Part shown: positions 44,725-54,137 of the stretch, piece after piece
How positions within the stretch are numbered: the stretch's first letter is position 1
How the letters are laid out: the number at the start of each line of letters is the position of its first letter
From: CAZPXZ01 sp965219495
GTDB lineage: Bacteria; Pseudomonadota; Alphaproteobacteria; Rhodobacterales; CAZPXZ01
Reading direction: 5' to 3'
Assembly: GCA_965219495.1 (NCBI GenBank)
Contig: OZ244777.1
Span: 806,001 to 870,000, forward strand
DNA: 64,000 bases
Position numbers and translations under genes: made by a program
The notes under the pieces: generated by a model
Databases searched by the model: none
Told to the model about the DNA's origin: nothing
What the model saw: the letters and a program-made list of their open reading frames with translations, nothing else

Positions 44725-45828
44725 TCAGTGGCTGCAGGCCCTGCTGATTCTGGGTGCAGCAGCAGGATGCCAAAGCCCATCCCTTTCTTCAAATACGCTG
44801 CGCGCGACATTTGCGGGGTGATATCGCGCCTCTTCTAGCGAGAGAACCGGCTCCACACATGCTTCCACTCCGGCGAATTGCTGCACCCAGTCGTCCCGAG
44901 TTCGCTCCCGAAACAATTTTGCGAGCCTGGAGGTTTGTCCCGGCCAACGCGCCCGGTCGTGCTGCTCGGTAAAGTGAGGATCGTCTGTGAGTTTCATCAC
45001 CAGCAAGAAATTCCGATAGAACTTGTCCTCGATCGCACCCACACTCACATAGCCTCCGCAAGCGGCTTCGTAACACCGATAAAATGGAGCCCCTCCATCG
45101 AGGAAATTCGAACATCGTTGGAGGCTCCACGCACCTTGCGAAACCCAGCCCTGCACCTGCGCCGACTGGATGGCGGCCCCGTCGATCATTGCCGCGTCTA
45201 CTACTGCCCCCTCCCCCGTTTTCCGGGCATGAAGAACCGCTGCCGCAATGCCGAACGCCAGCATCATCCCGCCGCCGCCATAGTCCCCGACAAAATTGAT
45301 CGGCGGCGGAGGAGGAAATTCGGAATCGCCAATCGCATGCAAGCATCCGGACAACGCCAGATAATTGATATCGTGACCGACATCGCCGGCCTTCGGTGAA
45401 TCCTGTCCCCATCCGGTCATGCGGCCGTATACGAGAGCGGGTTGAACGACATGGCACTGTTCCGGACCGAGCCCAAGCCGTTCCATGACGCCAGGCCGAA
45501 ATCCTTCTATCAGCGCTTCGGATTCGCGGACGATTGCCAGCGCCTTCTCGCGATCGCCTTTTTCCTTCAGATTGAGCTGGATGCGCTCGGTTCGGCCGCG
45601 CCAAGTAACATCCTGCAGGCCAAAAACCTCTCTCCCCGCGCCCGGACGATCAATTCGCGTGATTCGTGCCCCGGCATCCGCGAGCATCATGCCGGCGAAT
45701 GGACCCGGCCCTATCCCGCCGAACTCCACCACCCGAAGGCCGCGGAGAGGCAGAATTGGCGATTTCTGGGATTTCCCCGGCGCGCATTCCTTGGGCGAGC
45801 AAGGATTGCCGCCTTTCGAAACATTCAT
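44725..45828 (-). CDS. Class III CoA transferase (CaiB/BaiF; alpha-methylacyl-CoA racemase-like)
   Basis: 367 aa. LPLRGLRVVEFGGIGPGPFA at the N-terminus, MLADAGARITRIDRPG, then RKAL-type LNLKEKGDREKAL, VLIEGFRPGVMERLGL and the GRMTGWGQDSPKAGDVGHDI segment, and GEGAVVDAAMIDGA with the catalytic-type Asp. The RMTGWGQ and VGHDINYLALSG features are like alpha-methylacyl-CoA racemase rather than true transferases. Start overlaps the upstream gene stop (TAATG). Close to the acyl-CoA genes at 50.5-52.7 kb. Confidence 0.85.
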   Translation of the reverse strand: MNVSKGGNPCSPKECAPGKSQKSPILPLRGLRVVEFGGIGPGPFAGMMLADAGARITRIDRPGAGREVFGLQDVTWRGRTERIQLNLKEKGDREKALAIVRESEALIEGFRPGVMERLGLGPEQCHVVQPALVYGRMTGWGQDSPKAGDVGHDINYLALSGCLHAIGDSEFPPPPPINFVGDYGGGGMMLAFGIAAAVLHARKTGEGAVVDAAMIDGAAIQSAQVQGWVSQGAWSLQRCSNFLDGGAPFYRCYEAACGGYVSVGAIEDKFYRNFLLVMKLTDDPHFTEQHDRARWPGQTSRLAKLFRERTRDDWVQQFAGVEACVEPVLSLEEARYHPANVARSVFEERDGLWHPAAAPRISRACSH

Positions 45829-46964
45829 TAAAGGTCCTGTACTGTTTCCGAGGCCAGCATGCGAACGACTTCCGTGAGCGCCTCTTCACGAGACGCTCCG
45901 GCTTCGATGCATTCTCCGAACACATTCCTTTGCCGATGCGCGCTTGTGCCGCGAGCAAGAATCTCCCTCCCGTGAAGCACTTCCTCTCTGCAACACAGCG
46001 CATGCATATCTTCGTTGATCAATTCAAGCAGTTCCTCGAAGAGATCCGCGTACGGAACCATTTCTCCGATGCCATAGTCGACCAAGGGTTCGTCGATGCC
46101 GTACCGCTGCGCGCGCCAGCGGTTCTCGTTGATCAGGACGTCCGAATATCTCCGCCAACGCTGGTTCTTCGCCCGCAACCTGTACAGCATCCGCAAGATA
46201 CACATAAATAGCGATGCAATGCAGATCGCGTCGTCGAGTTTCGGCGTCACGTCGCAGATACGCATTTCGAGCGTGGGATAGCGGTCGCTCGGGCGTACGT
46301 CCCACCAGAGCTTGGTCCCATCCTCAATGATTCCCGCATCGCACATTGTGGTCAGCAGTATCCGGTATTCGCTCCAGGATTCGAATGAATCCGGCAAGCC
46401 GGTCCTTGGCAATTCGTCCCAAACCGCAACTCGATAGGACATCAATCCCGTGTCCCTGCCTCTCCAATAGGGAGACGAGGTGCTGAGCGCCAAGAGATGC
46501 GGCAAAAAGTATGTCACCTGCGACATCAGGTCGATTCTCAGATCTTCGTTGAGAATCTCCACATGGACGTGCATTCCGCTGATCAGAAGTCGGCGGGCGA
46601 CCGCTTGCAGGTCGCGGGCCAAAATCTCGTATCTTTCCTTTTCCGTGTGGGGCTGAAGATCGTGATCGGCCAGCGGATGTGTCGAGGCCGCGATAGGCAG
46701 GAGCGAATGGACCGAAGCGGCTTCCGCAACACCCTTGCGAAGCCGGGCAAGTTCGTTGCGCGCCTCCGCGACGCTGCTGCAAGGAACCGTCCCAACTTCG
46801 ACTTGAGAGCGCAGAAACTCCGGACTCACCTGATCCCCGAGGCGCTCGACGCAATCTTCCATCAGGCTTTCCGGCGGGTCGCTCGCCAGCGAACCGGATT
46901 CGCGGTCGACGAGAAGATACTCTTCCTCGATCCCAACGATAAATGATGGCTCCTGAATCGCCAT
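45828..46964 (-). CDS. Carboxylate-amine ligase, GCS2 (YbdK) family
   Basis: 378 aa from the ATG at 46964 (GGGAG seven bases upstream; longer frame to 47129 overlaps mfd). Glutamate-cysteine ligase-like: FIVGIEEEYLLVDRESG with the metal Glu pair, SQVEVGTVPCSSVAEAR, GMHVHVEILNEDLRIDLMSQ, PDSFESWSEYRILLTTMCDA, WWDVRPSDRYPTLEMRICDV and NRWRAQRYGIDEPLVDYG. The family makes gamma-glutamyl bonds, but the in vivo substrate of most members is unsettled. Between mfd (19-bp gap) and the CoA transferase. Confidence 0.87.
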   Translation of the reverse strand: MAIQEPSFIVGIEEEYLLVDRESGSLASDPPESLMEDCVERLGDQVSPEFLRSQVEVGTVPCSSVAEARNELARLRKGVAEAASVHSLLPIAASTHPLADHDLQPHTEKERYEILARDLQAVARRLLISGMHVHVEILNEDLRIDLMSQVTYFLPHLLALSTSSPYWRGRDTGLMSYRVAVWDELPRTGLPDSFESWSEYRILLTTMCDAGIIEDGTKLWWDVRPSDRYPTLEMRICDVTPKLDDAICIASLFMCILRMLYRLRAKNQRWRRYSDVLINENRWRAQRYGIDEPLVDYGIGEMVPYADLFEELLELINEDMHALCCREEVLHGREILARGTSAHRQRNVFGECIEAGASREEALTEVVRMLASETVQDL

Positions 46965-46983
46965 GCGAATACTCCCGTAGTGC

Positions 46984-49900
46984 CTACGCCGCTCCTCTCG
47001 CGGCTTCTGCGATTTCCTGGCAGATTCCGAGCGCCATATCCACGCGGGCGTTCGATGTATCGCAGCGCTTCCGAACCACCAAGGTTCCATCGGGACGCAG
47101 GCGCATTGCATCTCTCTGGGACGCAACATATTTCAAGAGGGCGGCCGGATTGGCAATTGCGCGGTTCCGGAATCCCAGGCGCGCGCCCTTTTCTCCCACT
47201 TCAATCGACGCAATTCCGCCACTACGGCACAGGGACTTGAGCGCCAACACACGGTACAATGTTTCAACTTCCGGCGGCGGCGCGCCGAAGCGGTCGTGGA
47301 TTTCGGCGGCAATCCCGTTCATCGTCTCCAACTCCCTGATTCCTGCAAGCCGGCGATAAAGGGTCAGGCGCGTCGACAGATCAGGAATGTAGCTCTCTGG
47401 AATGTGAACCGGCAGTCCGAGATCGATTCGAGGAGACCATTCGCCTTCAAGCTCCTCCGCTTCGCCGTCCCCGGCTCCCCCGCGAAGCCGCGTCACTTCG
47501 TTCTCAAGCATTTCGCGATACAACTCCGTGCCGACTTCCCGAATGTGTCCCGCCTGCTCGGCGCCCAACAAATTTCCCGCGCCCCGAATATCGAGATCGC
47601 GGTTCGCGAGAGCAAAGCCGGCGCCAAGGTCCTCCATCGCAGAAAGCGCTTCAAGACGCCGTTGCGCTGCATCTGTCAGAGGCTTCCGCGGGTCCGTGGT
47701 GAAGTATGCGTAAGCGCGCAGCGTCGAACGTCCCACCCTTCCTCGGATCTGATAAAGCTGCGCGAGGCCGAACATGTCCGCACGCAAGACGATCAGCGTA
47801 TTGACGCGCGGGATATCGAGACCGGAGGCGATAATCGTCGTCGAGAGAAGAAGATCGTAGGCGCCATCGTAGAACGCGTTCATACGCTCTTCCAGATCAG
47901 CGCTCGGCAGGCGCCCGTGGGCGACGACAAAACTCACCTCTGGAATGTTGTCGCGAAGAAATGCCGCGGTCGGCTCCAAGTCCGCAATCCTCGGCGCGAC
48001 GATGAAAGACTGGCCGCCACGAAAATGTTCGCGCAACACTGCTTCACGGATCGTAATCGGGTCGAACGGTAGCACGTAGGTCCGAATCGCCAACCTGTCC
48101 ACCGGGGGCGTGAGGATCACGCTCATTGGCCGAATTCCGCTCAGCGCAAGATGCAGGGTCCGTGGAATTGGCGTCGCCGTGAGAGCCAAGACATGGACAT
48201 CCTTGCTCAGGTTCTTCAGCCGTTCTTTTTGCTCCACACCGAATTGCTGCTCCTCATCGACGACCACCAGCCGCAACGCGGCAAACTTTGTAGAACGCGA
48301 AAGCAGCCGATGGGTTCCAATCGCAATCGATGTGCTGCCACACTCCAGTCCCTCACGAATTCGGGTCGCTTCCGAATTCCCCGTGAAGCGCGTGAGTTGC
48401 TCCACATCCACCGGAAATCCCTCAAACCTCTCTTGAAAGACCCGATGGTGCTGCCGCGCCAACAACGTCGTGGGAACAATTACGGCGACCTGCCCACCTG
48501 ACATTGCAACCGTGAACGCGGCGCGCAGCGCAACCTCTGTCTTGCCGAAGCCCACGTCTCCGCAAATCAAGCGGTCCATCGGCCGCCCCGCCAAGAGGTC
48601 AGCGTGCATTTCGCGGACGGCCGCAAGCTGGTCTTCCGTTTCGAGGTAGGGAAAGCGCGCGCAAAATTCCTCGTAGCCTCCTTCTACCGGCACGATGACC
48701 GGCGCGCGCCGCATTTCGCGCTCGGCGGCCGTGCGCACGAGATTCTCCGCAAGTTGCCGGATTCGCTGCCGGGCGCGCGCCTTTCGTGCCTGCCATCCGG
48801 CGGCGCCAAGCCGGTCGAGCGATAGAAGCTCTCCCTCTCCATAGCGATAGAGCAGATCGATGTTTTCCACCGGCACGCGCAGGAAATCCCCGCCAGTATA
48901 TTCCAGCTTCACGCAGTCCCTGGGGGCGCCTCCCGCCACGATCGTTTCAAGATCGCAGAACCGTCCAAGGCCGAATTCGCTGTGTACGACCAGGTCGCCG
49001 GGAACCAGATCCTCCGCAGCGCGAACGTAATCCTGCGGCCGGTGCGCTCGCGTCGGACGTGCAACCAGACGGTCTCCGAAAACGTCCTGCTCGGATATGA
49101 CCGCGTGCTGCGCTGTCTCGTATCCGGCCGAGAGCCGCCAAACCGCCACACCTGTCGCCGGCAGCTCCGAAACGTCCAGAAACTCTTTCCAGAATTTGAC
49201 CGGAAGAACATCGCAACCCTTCTCCCGGAGCGAGATCATCATTCGCGCGCGCGACCCTTCGGAAAACGAGGCAATCAGGACACTTCTTCTCTCGGCCTGC
49301 AAGTACTGGATATGCTTGGCAAGAACCGTGAAAATGTCCTGCTTCTTCGACCCGCGTTCGGCGGCGAAATTTCTGCCCGCCCGTCCGCCAATATCCCGCG
49401 TTTGTGGTCCGTCCGGAACCCGGCCTGCAGCAAATTGACACACGGATCTTCGGGAGAGAAACTCCTTCCATTCATCATGGCCGAGATAGAGCATTTCAGG
49501 CGGGCACGGCCGGTAAACCGGACTGCCCCCGATTCCTCGCTCGTCCTGCCGCTCCGTGCGCACGCGATAAAGGTCGGCAATTGCGCCAATACGCTCCGCG
49601 ACGGCGTTTTCCGCCAATTCATCCAGCGCTACGGGCGCACCCGGAACATAGTCAAAAACGGTCTCCAGGCGATTGTGGAAGAAGGGCACCCAATGTTCCA
49701 TTCCCGGGTGGCGCTTCCCTTCGACAATCGAGGCATAGAGCGGATCGCCATTGCGGGGGATTCCAAAAACTCGCAGATAACGTTCTCTGAACCGAGCGAT
49801 CGACTCCGGATCCAGGCCCGCCTCGCTCGCGAGATCCAGTTCCACCCGGTCGATTCCCTCGACCGTGCGCTGATCGATGGGATCAAATCGCCTCGCGGTC

Positions 49901-50469
49901 TCCAAACGGTCCCACGCAAATTCAAGCCGGATGGGTTGAAGCATTCCAGGACCGAATACGTCGAGAATGCCTCCCCGAACCGCGAACTCCCCCGGGGCGC
50001 TGACCACTGGAGACCGGATATACCCGTTCCTGGCCAGGTTCTCGGCAAGTTCCTCCAGATCGGCGGGTTCACCCACTGCCCGGCTCCAGTGACCGGAAAG
50101 CATGTGCGATTCAGGTGGAACTCGCTGCAAGACCGCATTTACCGTTGTCGCCACGACGCATGGGGTCTGCTGGCCGGAAGCCAGCCGCGTGAGCGCACTG
50201 GTGCGGCGGGCGCTGATATCGGGACGTGGCGACACCCGGTCGTATGGCTGGCAATCCCAGGCCGGAAACTCGATGATCTGTAGCGTCGGCGCGTGAAAAG
50301 AAAGGGCTTCTACGGTTTCGGCAAGGCGCCGGTCCTGTCGGGTGACCAGGAGAACCGGTTTTCCTGCACGTTCAGCTAATTCCGCGACATATCCCGCATC
50401 GTGCCCCCTGGGGGCGCCCCCAACGCGCACGATGCCAGTTGCCGGCTTTCCTGAATGTGTCCCGCCCAC
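46984..50469 (-). CDS. mfd: Transcription-repair coupling factor
   Basis: 1161 aa. Removes RNA polymerase stalled at DNA damage and recruits UvrA. GTG start. UvrB-like N-terminal part (FPAWDCQPYDRVSPRPDISA, GEFAVRGGILDVFGPG), RNA-polymerase-interacting CarD-like domain (PGDLVVHSEFGLGRF, LEYTGGDFLRVPVENIDLL), then the RecG-like motor: ICGDVGFGKTEVALRAAF (Walker A), VVDEEQQFGVEQKE (DEEx), ALTATPIPRTLHLALSGIR and TIIASGLDIPRVNT, and the C-terminal TRCF domain. Full length. Eleven bp after the hydrolase gene. Confidence 0.96.
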   Translation of the reverse strand: MGGTHSGKPATGIVRVGGAPRGHDAGYVAELAERAGKPVLLVTRQDRRLAETVEALSFHAPTLQIIEFPAWDCQPYDRVSPRPDISARRTSALTRLASGQQTPCVVATTVNAVLQRVPPESHMLSGHWSRAVGEPADLEELAENLARNGYIRSPVVSAPGEFAVRGGILDVFGPGMLQPIRLEFAWDRLETARRFDPIDQRTVEGIDRVELDLASEAGLDPESIARFRERYLRVFGIPRNGDPLYASIVEGKRHPGMEHWVPFFHNRLETVFDYVPGAPVALDELAENAVAERIGAIADLYRVRTERQDERGIGGSPVYRPCPPEMLYLGHDEWKEFLSRRSVCQFAAGRVPDGPQTRDIGGRAGRNFAAERGSKKQDIFTVLAKHIQYLQAERRSVLIASFSEGSRARMMISLREKGCDVLPVKFWKEFLDVSELPATGVAVWRLSAGYETAQHAVISEQDVFGDRLVARPTRAHRPQDYVRAAEDLVPGDLVVHSEFGLGRFCDLETIVAGGAPRDCVKLEYTGGDFLRVPVENIDLLYRYGEGELLSLDRLGAAGWQARKARARQRIRQLAENLVRTAAEREMRRAPVIVPVEGGYEEFCARFPYLETEDQLAAVREMHADLLAGRPMDRLICGDVGFGKTEVALRAAFTVAMSGGQVAVIVPTTLLARQHHRVFQERFEGFPVDVEQLTRFTGNSEATRIREGLECGSTSIAIGTHRLLSRSTKFAALRLVVVDEEQQFGVEQKERLKNLSKDVHVLALTATPIPRTLHLALSGIRPMSVILTPPVDRLAIRTYVLPFDPITIREAVLREHFRGGQSFIVAPRIADLEPTAAFLRDNIPEVSFVVAHGRLPSADLEERMNAFYDGAYDLLLSTTIIASGLDIPRVNTLIVLRADMFGLAQLYQIRGRVGRSTLRAYAYFTTDPRKPLTDAAQRRLEALSAMEDLGAGFALANRDLDIRGAGNLLGAEQAGHIREVGTELYREMLENEVTRLRGGAGDGEAEELEGEWSPRIDLGLPVHIPESYIPDLSTRLTLYRRLAGIRELETMNGIAAEIHDRFGAPPPEVETLYRVLALKSLCRSGGIASIEVGEKGARLGFRNRAIANPAALLKYVASQRDAMRLRPDGTLVVRKRCDTSNARVDMALGICQEIAEAARGAA

Positions 50470-50480
50470 GCAGCAAGCTG

Positions 50481-51545
50481 CTAGATGTCCAACTCGTCCG
50501 GCCCAATCGGAGCGAACATCGCGTCCAGCATCTCCTCCTTGACAGCCTCTATGGTCGGTGGTTTCCAGTGCGGATCATTGTCCTTGTCAACAATGACCGC
50601 GCGCACCCCTTCGTAAAAATCGTGACCGTCCATGCATGCCCGCGCCAACCGATATTCCATGCGCATGCAGTCCTCGAACTTTAGACCCGCGCCCAGCCGC
50701 AACTGGCGAAATGCAACTTTCAAACTTGTCGGAGACTTGGTGGCCAGCAGGCCGAGCAACTGCATGGACCATTCCGTCCCGAGATCCGACAGCGCAGACA
50801 AGACTTCTTCCAACGTGGCCGCCTGAAAGCACTGATCGATCATTCGCCGGTTCGCGGCAAGCGGCGCCGGGCCGGGGTCCGCCGAGAATTCCGCCAGACG
50901 GTGCGCGATTTTCCGGTCCAACGCCTTTCGGTTCGAAAGCGGCTCCATTGCGCTCAGGGCGAAAAGCACTTCTCGGTGGGACTTGGATGGGACGAAGGCG
51001 TCCGCAGCCTTCGCGCATACGCAGTCCGCCACCTTCAAACGTGTGCCTGTCAAGCCGAGAAACAAGCCAATGCCACCCGGCATCCGGGACAGGAAATAGC
51101 TCCCCCCAACATCCGGAAACAATCCGATGCCAGTTTCCGGCATCGCAAAGACAGTACGCTCTCCCGCTACGCGATAGGAGGCGTGTACCGACAGCCCCAC
51201 GCCTCCCCCCATGTTGATCCCGTCTACAAACGATACGTAAGGCTTGGAATACCGCTTGATCAAGATGTTCACACGGTATTCGTCCTCATAGAACCTGTAG
51301 TTGAGACTTCCGTCCTTACGCCCGTTCTCATAGAGGTCGCGAATGTCCCCGCCGGCGGCGAACGCGCGGTCGCCGGCCCCAGCGATGGTGACGAGAGCAA
51401 TCCCCGAATCGGCTTTCCACTCGAGAAGCTTCTGTTCCAGGCGCAGGAGCATGTCATGAGAGACGGCGTTGAGAACATTCGGGCGGTTCAGCACCACGTG
51501 CCCACGGCTGCCATCCCGGCAAAAGAGGATATCGTCTCTGGCCAC
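50481..51545 (-). CDS. 3-hydroxyisobutyryl-CoA hydrolase
   Basis: 354 aa crotonase-fold protein. Not a plain enoyl-CoA hydratase: it has the HIBCH-specific AFAAGGDIRDLYENG, GINMGGGVGLSVHASYRVAGE, MPETGIGLFPDVGGSYFLSR (catalytic Glu and Asp), SLKVAFRQLRLGAGL and DGHDFYEGVRAVIVDKDNDP. Releases 3-hydroxyisobutyrate in valine degradation. Directly downstream (5-bp gap) of the acyl-CoA dehydrogenase, its pathway neighbour, which strengthens the call. Confidence 0.9.
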   Translation of the reverse strand: MARDDILFCRDGSRGHVVLNRPNVLNAVSHDMLLRLEQKLLEWKADSGIALVTIAGAGDRAFAAGGDIRDLYENGRKDGSLNYRFYEDEYRVNILIKRYSKPYVSFVDGINMGGGVGLSVHASYRVAGERTVFAMPETGIGLFPDVGGSYFLSRMPGGIGLFLGLTGTRLKVADCVCAKAADAFVPSKSHREVLFALSAMEPLSNRKALDRKIAHRLAEFSADPGPAPLAANRRMIDQCFQAATLEEVLSALSDLGTEWSMQLLGLLATKSPTSLKVAFRQLRLGAGLKFEDCMRMEYRLARACMDGHDFYEGVRAVIVDKDNDPHWKPPTIEAVKEEMLDAMFAPIGPDELDI

Positions 51546-51550
51546 TTCGT

Positions 51551-52702
51551 TCAGTTCTCCGCCAGCACGTATCGGGCCGCGACCAAACGCATGATCTCGC
51601 TCGTTCCTTCCAGGATTCGGTGAACACGTAGGTCGCGAAGCCGCTGCTCCAACCCGAAATCGCGGATATATCCATAACCTCCGTGCACCTGCAGCGCGTC
51701 GTCAACGATCCGCCAGCAAGTTTCGGTGGCGAACATCTTGGCCATTGCCGCCTTGCCGGTGGCTCCGGGTTCTCCGGCGTCCAGCGCCGCAGCGGCCCGG
51801 CGAACCATCAGGCGCGAGGCCTCCAACCCGGTCGCCATTTCCGCGAGTTTAAACGCGATTGCCTGGTTTTCGGCGATCGGCTTTCCGAACGCCTTGCGCT
51901 CCAATGCGTAAACGCGGGCCGCTTCCAGCGCCCAAGCCGCTCCCCCGACCGAACAAGCAGAGATATTTACGCGGCCACCGTCAAGTCCCGCCATTGCGTA
52001 TTGGAATCCTTCCCCTTCGCGGCCGATTCTGTTGGAAGCGGGAACTCTCGCACTGTCCAGACTGATCATTGCAGTCGGCTGGCTTCGCCATCCCATTTTC
52101 TTGTCCTGGGCGCCAAAGGAGAGACCTTCGGTGCCGTTCGGCACCAAAATGCAAGAGATCCCGCCGGCGCCCTCTCCCCCGGTGCGACACATGACTGCGT
52201 ATACATCCGAGCAACCCGCCCCAGAAATGAACGCCTTCGATCCGCGGAGCACATAGTGTTCGTTGTCATCCGTATGGGCAGTCGTGCGCAGCGCGGAGGC
52301 GTCTGATCCGCATTCCGGTTCAGTCAGGCAATAGCTTGCGATTTTGTCCATCGAGGTCAGCGCCGGCAGCCATTCCGCCCGCTGCGCATCGCTGCCAAAC
52401 GAATCCACCATCCAGGTAACCATGTTGTGAATGCTCAGGAACGCGGCCAACGAAACGTCCCCTCGCGCCAGTTCCTCGAACACGATCGCCGCTTCGAGCC
52501 GTCCCATTCCGGAACCGCCGTAGTGGGGGCTCACATAGATTCCCGCGAGGCCGAGGGTGGCAAGTTCCCGCAACACGTCCACCGGAAATTCGCAACTCTC
52601 GTCCCAATGACGGCTATGAGGCGCAAGACGCTCGGCGGCAAATTCCGCGACCATCTCGCGTATCTGCCGTTGTTCATCAGTCAGCGTAAAATCCATGTTC
52701 AT
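51551..52702 (-). CDS. Acyl-CoA dehydrogenase (isobutyryl-CoA dehydrogenase-like)
   Basis: 383 aa FAD enzyme. FTLTDEQRQIREMVAEFAAE, YCLTEPECGSDASALRTTA (flavin contact), KAFISGAGCSDVYAVMCRTG, KKMGWRSQPTAMISLDSARV, ERKAFGKPIAENQAIAFKLA, and QVHGGYGYIRDFGLEQRLRD with LEGTSEIMRLVAARYVL (the E of EGTSEI being the usual catalytic base). Pairing with HIBCH suggests isobutyryl-CoA to methacrylyl-CoA in valine catabolism; specificity is inferred from context. First gene of the leftward cluster running to 44725. Confidence 0.88.
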   Translation of the reverse strand: MNMDFTLTDEQRQIREMVAEFAAERLAPHSRHWDESCEFPVDVLRELATLGLAGIYVSPHYGGSGMGRLEAAIVFEELARGDVSLAAFLSIHNMVTWMVDSFGSDAQRAEWLPALTSMDKIASYCLTEPECGSDASALRTTAHTDDNEHYVLRGSKAFISGAGCSDVYAVMCRTGGEGAGGISCILVPNGTEGLSFGAQDKKMGWRSQPTAMISLDSARVPASNRIGREGEGFQYAMAGLDGGRVNISACSVGGAAWALEAARVYALERKAFGKPIAENQAIAFKLAEMATGLEASRLMVRRAAAALDAGEPGATGKAAMAKMFATETCWRIVDDALQVHGGYGYIRDFGLEQRLRDLRVHRILEGTSEIMRLVAARYVLAEN

Positions 52703-52793
52703 TCATCCCGCAAAAACTTCGGAAAACGGCAGCTCGACATATCCATACTTGCGGCAGGTCTGGTCCGCCCACGTTGCGGCCGGGGCCCTACGC

Positions 52794-53735
52794 CTATTTG
52801 TGAGTTGACGAACCGGTTCGTTCCTCGATTCCAGTAGTTCCGGCAGCCCAATCCCCAAAGGCACGCCGGGCATACTCGGGTATATGTTTCCAGTGTGACA
52901 ATCTCCGCATGCTGATTAACGCAATGCGCACCGCCCTGGAGATACGCAGGGCGTAATTTCCGTGACCGGGATGATCCTCCATATATGCCTGGAAAACTTC
53001 AAGATGCAATTGCACGGCTCTTACCGCTCGATCGACGGAAGTATGGAGATCTTCGGGAAACGGCGCTTCCCAATCTACCATTGGTTTGCGGACATGATCC
53101 GCGGATGAGCGGAATCCGTGCATATTTCCGTTCGAGCCTCGCATACGCTGGACCCTGGGATGGCCCGGACAATGCGATTCATATTGCCTCGCGAGTGCGC
53201 CGAGGTCGTGGGCCGACACAGGATCTAATTTCTTGACCAGGAATGCGCTCTTCGCGGCCATTTCTGCTGCTTTTTGTGAGCGTGCTGCCGCGCAGACATC
53301 CGCACTGTATCCGAATGCAAGTGGAATTGTCGCATCGAATATAGCGTTGCGAATCGGCCTCGCCGCCCGACACATTTGCGCAACGAATCGGTTGTGGGCA
53401 ATCAGAACGGCTTTTCTGCTTGGCCGCTTCCATTCTCCTGCGAGAAGTTGTCCATCGCGCGCTACCACGAATGCGAAAGAACCCGCATAATTCACTTGTT
53501 CCGCCAACTCTTCCGGATCGAGCAATTCGAATTTCACATGCTCGATCTCCGGCAAGCGTTTCCGAACGATTTTCTCCAGATTGCCCGGCGCGAGCACCGC
53601 CAGGTCCCAGTCGCTGCCCTGCCGCGCGGTGCCTCGAGCGCGTGAACCATAGAGGACTACCGCTTTCGCCGACGGAACGCTCAACACAATGCGCTCCGCA
53701 ACTGAACGGATATCCGAGTGCGTGACGGTCGACAT
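52794..53735 (-). CDS. Nucleotidyltransferase-HEPN-type fusion, paralogue A
   Basis: 313 aa. N-terminal minimal nucleotidyltransferase: AVVLYGSRARGTARQGSDWDLAVLAPG, with the GS loop and both metal Asp residues (D-W-D). The C-terminal helical region (about 120-300) looks HEPN-like: KAAEMAAKSAFLVKKLDPVSAHDLGALARQ, with RQYESH fitting an RX4H pattern. Two-gene MNT/HEPN pairs are toxin-antitoxin systems in which the MNT modifies the HEPN RNase; here both parts may sit on one chain. Tandem with a degenerate paralogue. The HEPN assignment is tentative. Confidence 0.65.
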   Translation of the reverse strand: MSTVTHSDIRSVAERIVLSVPSAKAVVLYGSRARGTARQGSDWDLAVLAPGNLEKIVRKRLPEIEHVKFELLDPEELAEQVNYAGSFAFVVARDGQLLAGEWKRPSRKAVLIAHNRFVAQMCRAARPIRNAIFDATIPLAFGYSADVCAAARSQKAAEMAAKSAFLVKKLDPVSAHDLGALARQYESHCPGHPRVQRMRGSNGNMHGFRSSADHVRKPMVDWEAPFPEDLHTSVDRAVRAVQLHLEVFQAYMEDHPGHGNYALRISRAVRIALISMRRLSHWKHIPEYARRAFGDWAAGTTGIEERTGSSTHK

Positions 53736-53739
53736 GATC

Positions 53740-54075
53740 GGCGCTCCTGCAATTCAAGCGAACATCCGTGAAATACTGGGGAGCGCGGCGTCCTGCAACA
53801 AGTTCACCCGCATCAAACTGGAACAAAGCGCCTCGGAATCCCGCGTCGCGTCACCTTGTCATGGCCGGGCACAGCAGCCGCGAAGGAGAGCGCCGGATTG
53901 ACGTGCGCGCCGGAAAATGCCCAAGAGAGCAGGTCACGATCCCGGGAGCAAATCCGGATATCAGCCTGGCGCCGATTGGACCGGGAGCGCCTGTGACCGA
54001 ATCGACAACTACCGGTCCGGCGGCCAAAATTATCGGGCAGAATGTTCCGATGAACTCGCAACGATTTTTCCGCGA
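53740..54075 (-). pseudogene. Aquaporin (MIP family) N-terminal relic
   Basis: Two minus-strand frames spell the first half of an aquaporin: CEFIGTFCPIILAAGPVVVD and GPIGARLISGFAPGIVTCSL, then after a shift SGAHVNPALSFAAAVPGHDK, which contains the first NPA pore motif. Homology fades after TRRGIP, and the second NPA half is absent. It lies exactly between the two nucleotidyltransferase paralogues. Confidence 0.65.
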
Positions 54076-54137
54076 AGATCATCGCTCTTCAAGGTCGCCC
54101 TCCCGTTTTCTTCCTGCGCTGACCCATGCCGAAAGTC

